A stretch of DNA of 24,939 nucleotides from the IMG/VR virus record IMGVR_UViG_3300035659_000092, positions 1 to 24,939 of that record; one strand, 5' to 3'. Shown here in pieces: positions 13,901 to 19,228 of this stretch (positions are counted from its first letter, which is position 1; the number at the start of each line of letters is the position of its first letter). Position numbers and translations under genes: made by a program. Origin of the DNA: a virus. The notes under the pieces are model-generated. The model did no database searches, was not told where the DNA came from, and worked only from the letters and a program-made list of their open reading frames with translations.

Positions 13901-14557
13901 CTATTTTTGTGGGTAAAGGATATCTGCTGTTGATTTAGCTACGGCACCGCCACTAGCATTATTTTTCGCTCCGGTAGCCCCGCCACCGCTTGCTCCGTCA
14001 GCTTTCATTAGATGGCTGATAGCTGGATGTTTTGCCATCCATTTTTTGAACTCGGCAGCGTCAGTAGTAATGACGTTGCCTTGAAAATCTGTGAACTGTG
14101 TTTTGACGTCAGTACCATCAAATTCAGTTTTTACCAATTGCGAAATCAAATCAAGCGATTCAGGCGCGATAAAGTCACCAGTGAATGCGCTTAGTGTTGC
14201 TCGCTTACTCTCACCAACAACTTTGCCTTTAAGTGCTTCAAGCGTGGTTGATAGTTCGCCTTTTTCTTTGTCGAATCCAGCTCGCAATGACTGTTCAAAT
14301 TTATCAAGCTCACCAAGTTTCTTGGCTGATTCAAGCTCCAATGCTAAGCGAGCTTCTTCTGCTTCCTTGGCTTTCTGCGCTACTGTTTTCTTTTCAGAAA
14401 GCAGGGTGTCACGGGATTCTTTAAGGCCTTTAGTTAGCTCATCAACTTCTGCCTGAGTGTAAGTCTTTGCTGGAACAGTTTCATCACCAGCGCCACCAGC
14501 GCCAGTGCCGTCATCCGCTGCTTGGTAATACTTTAAAAACATATTTCTGCGTAACAT
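13901..14557 (-). CDS. Capsid scaffold protein
   Basis: A 218-residue helical protein directly before the major capsid gene. It has an N-terminal acidic-glycine linker, a coiled coil at about residues 35-120 (EVDELTKGLKESRDTLLSEK) and a C-terminal region with FKKWMAKHPAISHLMKAD, a segment often present in scaffolds and thought to bind the capsid protein. The end is glycine- and alanine-rich. The ATG at 14557 has AGGGGG four bases upstream, better than the internal ATG at 14542. A promoter-like element lies 40 bases upstream, so capsid genes may be started here. Confidence 0.85.
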   Translation of the reverse strand: MLRRNMFLKYYQAADDGTGAGGAGDETVPAKTYTQAEVDELTKGLKESRDTLLSEKKTVAQKAKEAEEARLALELESAKKLGELDKFEQSLRAGFDKEKGELSTTLEALKGKVVGESKRATLSAFTGDFIAPESLDLISQLVKTEFDGTDVKTQFTDFQGNVITTDAAEFKKWMAKHPAISHLMKADGASGGGATGAKNNASGGAVAKSTADILYPQK

Positions 14558-14595
14558 TCTGCCCCCTAGGCATTATGCGTTAATTACTCAAGCAA

Positions 14596-14624
14596 TTGTA
14601 GCCTAATCAAGATTGTCAAGCAAT
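14596..14624 (-). promoter_or_regulatory. Promoter-like element before scaffold
   Basis: On the minus strand TTGCTT (14619-14624), a 17-base spacer and TACAAT (14596-14601). The spacer ends in AGGC, so the -10 region reads ATTAGGCTACAAT, related to the AAAGGGYTACAAT element before terS and the tail chaperone. An exact TTGACA is also present but only 13 bases from the -10. Confidence 0.5.
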
Positions 14625-14631
14625 GGGCAAT

Positions 14632-14657
14632 AAAAAACCCGCACAATGGCGGGTTAT
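14632..14657 (-). terminator. Intrinsic terminator of the 14.7-16.3 kb cassette
   Basis: On the minus strand AACCCGC, a short loop, GCGGG and TTTTTTATT. It follows the Gp49-like gene by about 20 bases and precedes the scaffold promoter. Confidence 0.82.
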
Positions 14658-14677
14658 CTTTAATGCATTAACAGGTG

Positions 14678-14929
14678 CTATTCGTGAAACTTGTATTGGC
14701 ATGCAAGCTTATAGCCCTCAAGCTCCCATAGTTTATTTTTAGCCGACACTAAGGCCTTTTCAATGCCGCACTTAACTCCCTTCTCGGCGTTAAAGTTGCG
14801 CGGGTCAACACAAGCCATAATTTCTGTGCACAAAGTAAAGTTAATCTTACCAACTGGAATATAGGCGGTGATGACTGTTGTAGTTGTGCCGTCAACAATG
14901 TGAGCGTGGTACTTAACTTGCTCCATCAT
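14678..14929 (-). CDS. Gp49-family phage accessory protein
   Basis: An 83-residue protein whose C-terminal half has the pattern of the phage Gp49-like family: MACVDPRNFNAEKGVK, then KALVSAKNKLWELEGYKL. The N-terminal part is a beta section (YHAHIVDGTTTTVITAYIP). The family is common in accessory and early regions of phages and has no known function. The start is one of two adjacent ATGs (14929 or 14926) with only a weak GAAAAG upstream. It is the last gene of a cassette that ends with a terminator. The 385 bases upstream hold no gene. Confidence 0.7.
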   Translation of the reverse strand: MMEQVKYHAHIVDGTTTTVITAYIPVGKINFTLCTEIMACVDPRNFNAEKGVKCGIEKALVSAKNKLWELEGYKLACQYKFHE

Positions 14930-15013
14930 CTTTTCAATATGTGTTGCTTCAACTTTTGGATAGATTGATCAGCTGGCTTCGAAGTCTTTTTGCATTTCTA
15001 AATCTGAAGTTTG

Positions 15014-15038
15014 TTCAATTATTAATAACCTAATTGAA
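15014..15038. repeat. Inverted repeat, 8 bp perfect, 9-base loop
   Basis: TTCAATTA (15014-15021) and TAATTGAA (15031-15038) are exact reverse complements. It is directly followed by a second hairpin. Confidence 0.8.
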
Positions 15039-15039
15039 T

Positions 15040-15057
15040 GCGCATATCTCTATGCGC
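15040..15057. repeat. Inverted repeat, 7 bp perfect, 4-base loop
   Basis: GCGCATA (15040-15046), TCTC, TATGCGC (15051-15057). It is a compact, GC-rich hairpin right beside the previous one. Confidence 0.8.
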
Positions 15058-15170
15058 GATAAGGTGCTGCGGAATTTGCATAATCCACACTTCACAGCGT
15101 TGACTTTGCTTGCATGTCTATCGCTTCATGCTGCGAGATATGACCACCTCCAGACGGATGTGAACCATAT

Positions 15171-15219
15171 AATGTGATTTAGCTGGATAGATTAAAGGTC
15201 TACTGCTGTTAATCACATT
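15171..15219. repeat. Inverted repeat, 9 bp perfect, with inner pairs
   Basis: AATGTGATT (15171-15179) and AATCACATT (15211-15219). Inside, AGC/GCT and TAGA/TCTA can also pair, giving a long broken stem with a seven-base loop. Confidence 0.78.
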
Positions 15220-15295
15220 GGTCAAGATGACTGCTTTACAGTTTGGATCAATGGATAGGTTTTTTAATCCTACCTACCTTTAGTCATCTTGCCAA
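15218..15295. repeat. Inverted repeat, 14 bp with one bulge, with inner hairpin
   Basis: TTGG, a bulged T, and CAAGATGACT (15218-15232) pair with AGTCATCTTG and CCAA (15282-15295). Inside, TAGG and CCTA, extended by GG and CC across a bulge, form a second hairpin with a T-rich loop. The minus-strand copy is about 73 bases from CAAGATG to CCA, tRNA-like in size, but it lacks tRNA features. Confidence 0.78.
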
Positions 15296-15314
15296 TATAA
15301 TTTACTGCTACTAT

Positions 15315-15572
15315 CTATACCTCTGCTTTTGGATATTTTATAAGCAATCCTTCGCTTTTTAAAATACATCTTTTTGCATAATACTCTAAAACCCAAATCG
15401 GTAAAGATCTCCATTCCGTGTATACCAACTGATATCCTGAGTCTTTAATGTACTGAATTCCCTCTCTGCTTAAATGATTCCATCTGCTGTCGGCTGGCGA
15501 TTGACTTTCTATTATTGATATTAATTTTCTTCTTTTTAACTTATTTTTTATTATAGCTATCATGCTTTTCAT
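15315..15572 (-). CDS. Small basic accessory protein, unknown
   Basis: An 85-residue protein with a basic N-terminus (IAIIKNKLKRRKLISIIES) and then a helical section (HLSREGIQYIKDSGYQLVY) that ends with aromatic residues. ATG at 15572 has TTTAAGG eight bases upstream; an in-frame ATG at 15563 is less well placed. It is AT-rich compared with its structural neighbours. No family is recognised. Confidence 0.6.
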   Translation of the reverse strand: MKSMIAIIKNKLKRRKLISIIESQSPADSRWNHLSREGIQYIKDSGYQLVYTEWRSLPIWVLEYYAKRCILKSEGLLIKYPKAEV

Positions 15573-15610
15573 AACTTTTACCTTAAATAATGGTAAATCG
15601 ATATAATCAC

Positions 15611-15620
15611 CGCACGTGCG
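15611..15620. promoter_or_regulatory. Perfect 10-bp palindrome CGCACGTGCG
   Basis: CGCACGTGCG, an exact palindrome, lies in the 65-base space between two small accessory genes, 40 bases upstream of the 15572 start. It could be an operator. No clear promoter hexamers surround it. Confidence 0.3.
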
Positions 15621-15637
15621 TTCACTAGAATATAGCT

Positions 15638-16051
15638 CTAAATTGATTCAGGAACAAGCTTGATGATGTTTTTAGCATGTTCACGATTCAATGTTCTATG
15701 GTTTGACATGTAAAATAAATCATCAGCTTTTCCGTATATTCCAATAAATTTACCAGCAATATATTCAAACTGATAATCCGCACCATCAACCAGTTCAATA
15801 GGCTTTTTGTGGATCTTTCCTACCTTTGGATTAATGCTCGCAACCCTAATCATTTTCCATCCACATCCAAGAGCAAAGTATATGTACTCACCACTTGGCG
15901 GGCCAACTCTTTCAAGCACTGATAATTTTCATTCAGCACCAGTGTCACTAAACTCATAAAGCCCTCCAATATCAAAACCATCGTCATTATGGTTGTATTT
16001 AATTTCATCCATCTTTGGCCTGCAATCTTGCACAAATATACCTTCTGACAT
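15638..16051 (-). pseudogene. Accessory gene with in-frame TGA at codon 41
   Basis: A frame of 138 codons from the ATG at 16051 to 15638 that is broken only by a TGA at 15931-15929. Before the stop it reads DIGGLYEFSDTGAE and after it KLSVLERVGPPSGEYIYF. In related phage proteins as I remember them, the segment YEFSD.G is followed by two residues and a Trp, exactly where the TGA stands, so TGG to TGA is the simple explanation. A GTG at 15919 has no ribosome binding site, so separate expression of the second part (94 residues) is less likely. It may be a pseudogene, a suppressed stop, or a base error. The first part alone would give a 40-residue peptide. Confidence 0.6.
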
Positions 16052-16072
16052 TTCGGCTACGCATTGGTTGAA

Positions 16073-16291
16073 TTAGTCAATGTTGCAAATAACTTTCCAA
16101 TAGTCATTTCCTATTCCGTTACTAAATGATGCCACAGAGTAGTCTCCAACAAAGTATCCTTCCCATCCATTTTTATGAATTGCTAGAACAACCTGATTTT
16201 GACCTTCATTAAAGTCATAACATTTATTTAGCTCACCTTGCAATGCATTGACAGCATCTACCGCTGTTTTATTTTTATGTGAATTTACCAT
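16073..16291 (-). CDS. Small accessory protein, unknown
   Basis: A 72-residue protein, the first gene of the minus-strand cassette at 14.7-16.3 kb. It begins with a polar helix (KTAVDAVNALQGELNKCYDF) and continues with a beta section (VVLAIHKNGWEGYFVGDYSV). A GGAG site lies about ten bases before the ATG, and a strong sigma-70 promoter lies 30 bases upstream. No named family is recognised. Confidence 0.68.
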   Translation of the reverse strand: MVNSHKNKTAVDAVNALQGELNKCYDFNEGQNQVVLAIHKNGWEGYFVGDYSVASFSNGIGNDYWKVICNID

Positions 16292-16322
16292 TTTTGTGAT
16301 TCTCCAAAATTAATGTGTATCA

Positions 16323-16351
16323 AATATAATAATCTAACATTTGTTTGTCAA
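16323..16351 (-). promoter_or_regulatory. Strong sigma-70 promoter of the 14.7-16.3 kb cassette
   Basis: On the minus strand TTGACA (16346-16351, exact), a 17-base spacer and TATATT (16323-16328, 5 of 6). The -35 overlaps the last codons of the MuF-like gene, so the cassette has its own promoter right after that gene. Confidence 0.75.
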
Positions 16352-17406
16352 ACTTTATTTTGCATATATTCAGCAATTCTCTTATCCGCTGAGATTAGCT
16401 GGTCAATAGTTAACTGCCTGCCTAGGTTATCTACCGATAGCTTTCTAAATTCTTCAGGAGACAAACCAGCGTTGCGGAATATCAAGCCTTTGGTTTTGCC
16501 AAGAACCTCATCTTGATAAGCTGCTGGTTGACGCAGAAGCATGTTGTAGTAAGACGTATTTGCATCAACGGCTTTACCGCCATCAGCCATGTTAGCCGCT
16601 CTTGTAGCTCCTTCATCCAAGAAATCAAACTCAGGCGATAATCTTGGTTCTGTGGTCGTCCTGCAAAGATAGTGAAAAGGCGGTTTTGGCTGATACGTAT
16701 CATTAAACTTATAAGTAACGGACTCATCCCATGCTCTGCATATTGGGCTAGTGCGTCCGTCTAATGTTATTACTATCCCATACCCAATAATTACATTGTC
16801 ATTTTCTCTGTAGGTTTCGAATCTGGCTTCACTTGCAATATGCGCTAATGATGTTTGAGCAACTTTCATTGCGTTGCCTTTTGAAATATCAGACAGCCCA
16901 CCAGCGCCAACAACGTCTTTGATAATCTGCCTAGTCGTCTGCCCTTGAATAAAGCCAGTCTTGACACCCATAACTAGGCGACTAACTTCTTCAGCTCCCC
17001 AATCATCAATCAGCTTTTCAAAGTCCAATGGCTTGGTGCCAAGTGCCAATGGCTGAAACTGTGCAGCAGCCCATACCTGACTAACGGTAGGCACTGTCAG
17101 CTCAACCTTAACGAATCCGCCAATAGTCTCAGCTTGATAATCAGCCTCGTACTTAGCGAATGATTTAAGCCCAACCTTAAGCTGTTCAAGCCACTTACCT
17201 GCTGGCTTGTCTAGCTGATTAGCCAGCGTCTCGATTAGCTTCTGTAGTCGCGCCTTGGTTCGTTTTTCGCTATCGAATCCAGCAACTCGCTTACGGATTA
17301 TCGATCGCATCTCGTCAAGGTATGGATTTACGCTATTTCCAAATCCTACACCTAGCTTTAGCGTGTTGGTGTGGTGGGCTAATAGCTGGTCGTTTAGTGG
17401 TTTCAT
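16348..17406 (-). CDS. MuF-like minor head protein
   Basis: A 352-residue minor capsid protein. The C-terminal half has the Mu gpF-like domain: FIQGQTTRQIIKDVVGAGG, then AHIASEARFETYRENDN, TLDGRTSPICRAWDE and PPFHYLCRTTTEP, with the Asp-Gly-Arg-Thr/Cys and His-x-x-Cys-Arg elements of the family. It usually sits near the portal inside the head and is needed for head assembly or DNA injection. Its start overlaps the stop of a 51-residue gene (ATGA). The stop lies inside the promoter of the next cassette. The N-terminal half is helical and family-variable. Confidence 0.88.
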   Translation of the reverse strand: MKPLNDQLLAHHTNTLKLGVGFGNSVNPYLDEMRSIIRKRVAGFDSEKRTKARLQKLIETLANQLDKPAGKWLEQLKVGLKSFAKYEADYQAETIGGFVKVELTVPTVSQVWAAAQFQPLALGTKPLDFEKLIDDWGAEEVSRLVMGVKTGFIQGQTTRQIIKDVVGAGGLSDISKGNAMKVAQTSLAHIASEARFETYRENDNVIIGYGIVITLDGRTSPICRAWDESVTYKFNDTYQPKPPFHYLCRTTTEPRLSPEFDFLDEGATRAANMADGGKAVDANTSYYNMLLRQPAAYQDEVLGKTKGLIFRNAGLSPEEFRKLSVDNLGRQLTIDQLISADKRIAEYMQNKV

Positions 17407-17558
17407 TGCTTTTTAGTTCCGCTATAAATCATTTTTTCTATCGCTGCATCTGCTATGTCTGCGGCTTTCTTTCTCGTACAAGAGATGTAATCACTGCGAT
17501 TAGTCTGCAAGAAATGCATTCCTTTTCTCCACGGAGACAATCTTTTATCTTTGTTCAT
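17403..17558 (-). CDS. Small basic protein before MuF gene, unknown
   Basis: A 51-residue gene with an ATGA overlap to the MuF-like gene, which argues for translational coupling. The sequence begins KDKRLSPWRKGMHFLQTNRS and continues with RKKAADIADAAIEKMI. It is strongly basic. An ATG at 17558 is the only start; a clear ribosome binding site is not visible. The function is unknown. It could be a head-associated small protein or the remainder of an accessory gene. Confidence 0.6.
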   Translation of the reverse strand: MNKDKRLSPWRKGMHFLQTNRSDYISCTRKKAADIADAAIEKMIYSGTKKQ

Positions 17559-17607
17559 AATAAAATTAACATAACCACATTATGCTCGATAGTCATAATT
17601 AATTACC

Positions 17608-17778
17608 CTACATAGGCTCAGTCTCTATATTTACCAAGTCCTGAATAGCATCTTGCATGGTATTACACTCACTAACCAATAGTGTATCGACTAAGAGTAA
17701 AAATTTTCCATTATTCTCAACTATCTTCCAAGCAGAGTATCGCTTACCTTTAATTGATATCTCATTGCATTCGTTCAT
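17608..17778 (-). CDS. Small accessory protein, unknown
   Basis: A 56-residue protein. The ATG at 17778 has GGAG eight bases upstream and comes after the stop of the previous gene, so a longer in-frame start at 17835 is rejected. The sequence has a beta section (ISIKGKRYSAWKIVENNG then FLLLVDTLLV) and an acidic end. It is one of a row of very small genes between the portal and the MuF-like gene. No family is recognised. Confidence 0.6.
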   Translation of the reverse strand: MNECNEISIKGKRYSAWKIVENNGKFLLLVDTLLVSECNTMQDAIQDLVNIETEPM

Positions 17779-17798
17779 AACAATAACTCCATAATCAC

Positions 17799-18038
17799 CT
17801 AGCCAAACAATCCACCAAGCAAAGCTATCACCCACTCAGGCGATTCGAATGTGTGAAATCCTGCACTCTTTACAGTATCAGCATCATACATTGGCGATTG
17901 CAATTCCCATTGTGCTAATTGGTGGTTATAAATATGCAAGCGATCATCTTCATCTAGCTTAGCGTAATCAACCATATTGCCAGTGATTCTGAAATACTCA
18001 GCACCTTATGGCGCTACCTTGCTTATGTTTTTAGTCAT
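17799..18038 (-). pseudogene. Accessory gene with in-frame TAA at codon 11
   Basis: An 80-codon frame from the ATG at 18038 to 17799 with a single TAA at 18008-18006. It reads MTKNISKVAP, stop, GAEYFRITGNMVDYAKLDED and continues to ESPEWVIALLGGLFG. The ATG has GGA seven bases upstream and is spaced two bases after the previous gene stop, as expected of the true start. The first ATG after the stop (codon 22) has no ribosome binding site. The stop is one change away from CAA, GAA or AAA. It could be a decayed gene, or a read-through gene. The product would be about 79 residues, of unknown function. Confidence 0.6.
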
Positions 18039-18040
18039 GA

Positions 18041-18223
18041 TTAAATCCAAATGTTAATTATTGTAGTTAGTGCAATTAGAAAAACAGCCACGCTAATTAC
18101 AGATAAAACTATCCAATCTAGCACTGGGCTTTTGTATGGCAAATCTTGGTAAAAATGCACAAGCAGTATTGCAATAACAGCCATAACCGCGAAGGTCTTA
18201 GTTATATTTTATAGTAATTCCAT
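18041..18223 (-). pseudogene. Two-helix membrane protein gene with in-frame TAA at codon 5
   Basis: A 61-codon frame from the ATG at 18223 to 18041 with a TAA at 18211-18209. It reads MELL, stop, NITKTFAVMAVIAILLVHFY and goes on to a second membrane segment (LDWIVLSVISVAVFLIALTT). Alternatively translation begins at the ATG at 18184, giving 47 residues with two membrane segments, but that ATG has no good ribosome binding site and falls at the edge of the first helix. The start at 18223 has GGTGAG upstream. Either a small membrane protein with a shortened start or a broken gene. Confidence 0.55.
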
Positions 18224-18248
18224 CACTCACCATCCTGATTAAATTATA

Positions 18249-18266
18249 CCGCGCCAGATAGCGCGG
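18249..18266 (-). terminator. GC hairpin after the 241-residue gene
   Basis: CCGCGC, six bases, GCGCGG, a perfect 6-bp stem six bases after the stop at 18272. The following bases on the minus strand are TATAATTT, so the T-run is weak. TATAAT also matches a -10 exactly, though no -35 is seen. Confidence 0.5.
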
Positions 18267-18271
18267 AAAGG

Positions 18272-18997
18272 TTAGATATTCTCGCCAAAGTGTTGAGAAT
18301 TATCCTTGTACTCAAACCTTCCAGAATCGAAAAGCTCTCCAAATATCTGCACTGGAGTTTGCTTTTGAGATTTAATTCCATGATTAATCGCAGCGGCAAT
18401 AAATAATTCGCGCTCTGATTTTTGCTTGATGCGGTAAACATAGCCACTAATCCACAAGTAATCATCAGCACGTAGCCATATACCGCAATCTGAATCAAAC
18501 TCAACCTTACAGCCAGCACGCCAAGCATTAAATAACTGCGCTGCTTGCTCATCACTCAATTCAGAAAGTGGCAGAGTGTTGTTGTGTGCGATCCATGATT
18601 CAGATTTATGCTCAATAAACTCTATTTTGCTGCCACCGCTTAGCGCGGCTGCTGAAAGGATGTAGCGCTTATCATCATCAGGCAGAATATCGTTTGTTCT
18701 TGCGTTTACTTCTGAAAATTCAGCCACATCACCATTAATTAACATGAAAATATCACCTACCGAAAAAGTTATCCCAGCATCCAAAAACTCTTTCAGCGTT
18801 GAGCAGTAGTCGGCAGGATTGCAAATTACCCAAGAATCATCGGCAATTTCATGAGAGCCATCTTCATCGGTTTCATCCAAAACTAACTCCTCGAAAATTC
18901 CAACCATCACTACATCTCCACTCCAATACTTTCCAGTAGTAACAATCTCACAATCTGGATTGGCTATCTTTGCTTCTGCGTATGTTTTGTAGTTCAT
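18272..18997 (-). CDS. Accessory protein with N-terminal KTYAEAKIANPD motif
   Basis: A 241-residue acidic protein. The N-terminus (NYKTYAEAKIANPDCEIVTTG) is quoted in part: KTYAEAKIANPDCE, which is a recurrent start of phage accessory proteins of unknown function. A middle segment DDSWVICNPADYCSTLKEFL with GITFSVGDIF follows, and the C-terminal 90 residues hold a second domain with LWISGYVYRIKQKSERELF. The protein thus looks modular, made of small domains shared among accessory genes. ATG at 18997 overlaps the stop of the 42-residue gene (ATGA). No catalytic residues or membrane segments are visible. Confidence 0.72.
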   Translation of the reverse strand: MNYKTYAEAKIANPDCEIVTTGKYWSGDVVMVGIFEELVLDETDEDGSHEIADDSWVICNPADYCSTLKEFLDAGITFSVGDIFMLINGDVAEFSEVNARTNDILPDDDKRYILSAAALSGGSKIEFIEHKSESWIAHNNTLPLSELSDEQAAQLFNAWRAGCKVEFDSDCGIWLRADDYLWISGYVYRIKQKSERELFIAAAINHGIKSQKQTPVQIFGELFDSGRFEYKDNSQHFGENI

Positions 18998-19122
18998 TTT
19001 GATTCTTCCTTCTGACTTTTTTTGAATTTAGCTACCATTTCATTTATTTCCTTTAGTAGCGGCTGAGGTATCCATATCTTACTTGATTTCCATTTGTTAT
19101 TTGGGCGACCTACTGATGGCAT
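18994..19122 (-). CDS. Small GRPNNKWKS-type protein (possible DNA binding)
   Basis: A 42-residue gene with a very good AGGAG site before the ATG at 19122 and an ATGA overlap with the next gene. The sequence MPSVGRPNNKWKSSKIWIPQ and then PLLKEINEMVAKFKK resembles the N-terminal part of small phage or plasmid DNA-binding proteins that begin GRP.. and continue with a beta strand and helix as in ribbon-helix-helix proteins. The rest ends in a basic helix. It may regulate its own cassette. First gene after a strong promoter. Confidence 0.7.
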   Translation of the reverse strand: MPSVGRPNNKWKSSKIWIPQPLLKEINEMVAKFKKSQKEESK

Positions 19123-19152
19123 TACGACTCCTAATGATTGCTTTCTGGAACC

Positions 19153-19180
19153 AATATATAGCAATTGTTTATGGTGTCAA
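19153..19180 (-). promoter_or_regulatory. Sigma-70 promoter of the 17.4-19.1 kb cassette
   Basis: On the minus strand TTGACA (19175-19180, exact), a 16-base spacer and TATATT (19153-19158, 5 of 6), 31 bases upstream of the ATG at 19122 and just after the portal terminator. Confidence 0.75.
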
Positions 19181-19195
19181 TAATTATCTTTAGTT

Positions 19196-19222
19196 AATAA
19201 AAAGCCCACGATTAAGTGGGCT
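19196..19222 (-). terminator. Intrinsic terminator after the portal gene
   Basis: On the minus strand AGCCCAC, a six-base loop, GTGGGCT and TTTTATT, starting seven bases after the portal stop at 19229. Confidence 0.88.
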
Positions 19223-19228
19223 AGTGGA

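Larger units (their letters stand above)
14930..15314. other. 385-base non-coding stretch rich in inverted repeats
   Basis: No frame here can be supported; the longest frames are broken every 20-30 codons on both strands. Instead there are four strong inverted repeats in a row: TTCAATTA/TAATTGAA, GCGCATA/TATGCGC, AATGTGATT/AATCACATT, and a 14-bp pair around 15218-15295. In addition, GGATAGATT occurs twice in direct orientation (14958-14966 and 15185-15193), and a variant GGATAGG occurs inside the last hairpin. It could be a structured RNA, a relic of an inserted repeat element, or an untranslated leader for the Gp49-like gene. The direction of transcription is not clear, though the genes on both sides are on the minus strand. 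Confidence 0.6.

Noticed and set aside
15223-15295. Possible tRNA on the minus strand (7-bp acceptor-like stem, discriminator and CCA, 73 bases)
   Set aside because: There is no T-loop consensus, the stem runs on to 10 bp without the usual break after position 7, and the inner arms do not give a normal anticodon arm. CCA is also explained by pairing with TGG in the other arm.
14930-15314. Insertion sequence or integron attC site
   Set aside because: No transposase, no clear terminal inverted repeats, and the direct GGATAGATT repeats do not flank a recognisable element; the inverted repeats do not match attC core sites.
15850-16035. 61-codon minus-strand frame
   Set aside because: It overlaps the accessory frame 15638-16051 out of phase, and the latter has a far better family resemblance.
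18243-18271. Promoter with exact TATAAT before the 18223 start
   Set aside because: No -35 is found at the usual distance and the region upstream is taken up by a GC hairpin, so it is better read as a terminator tail.
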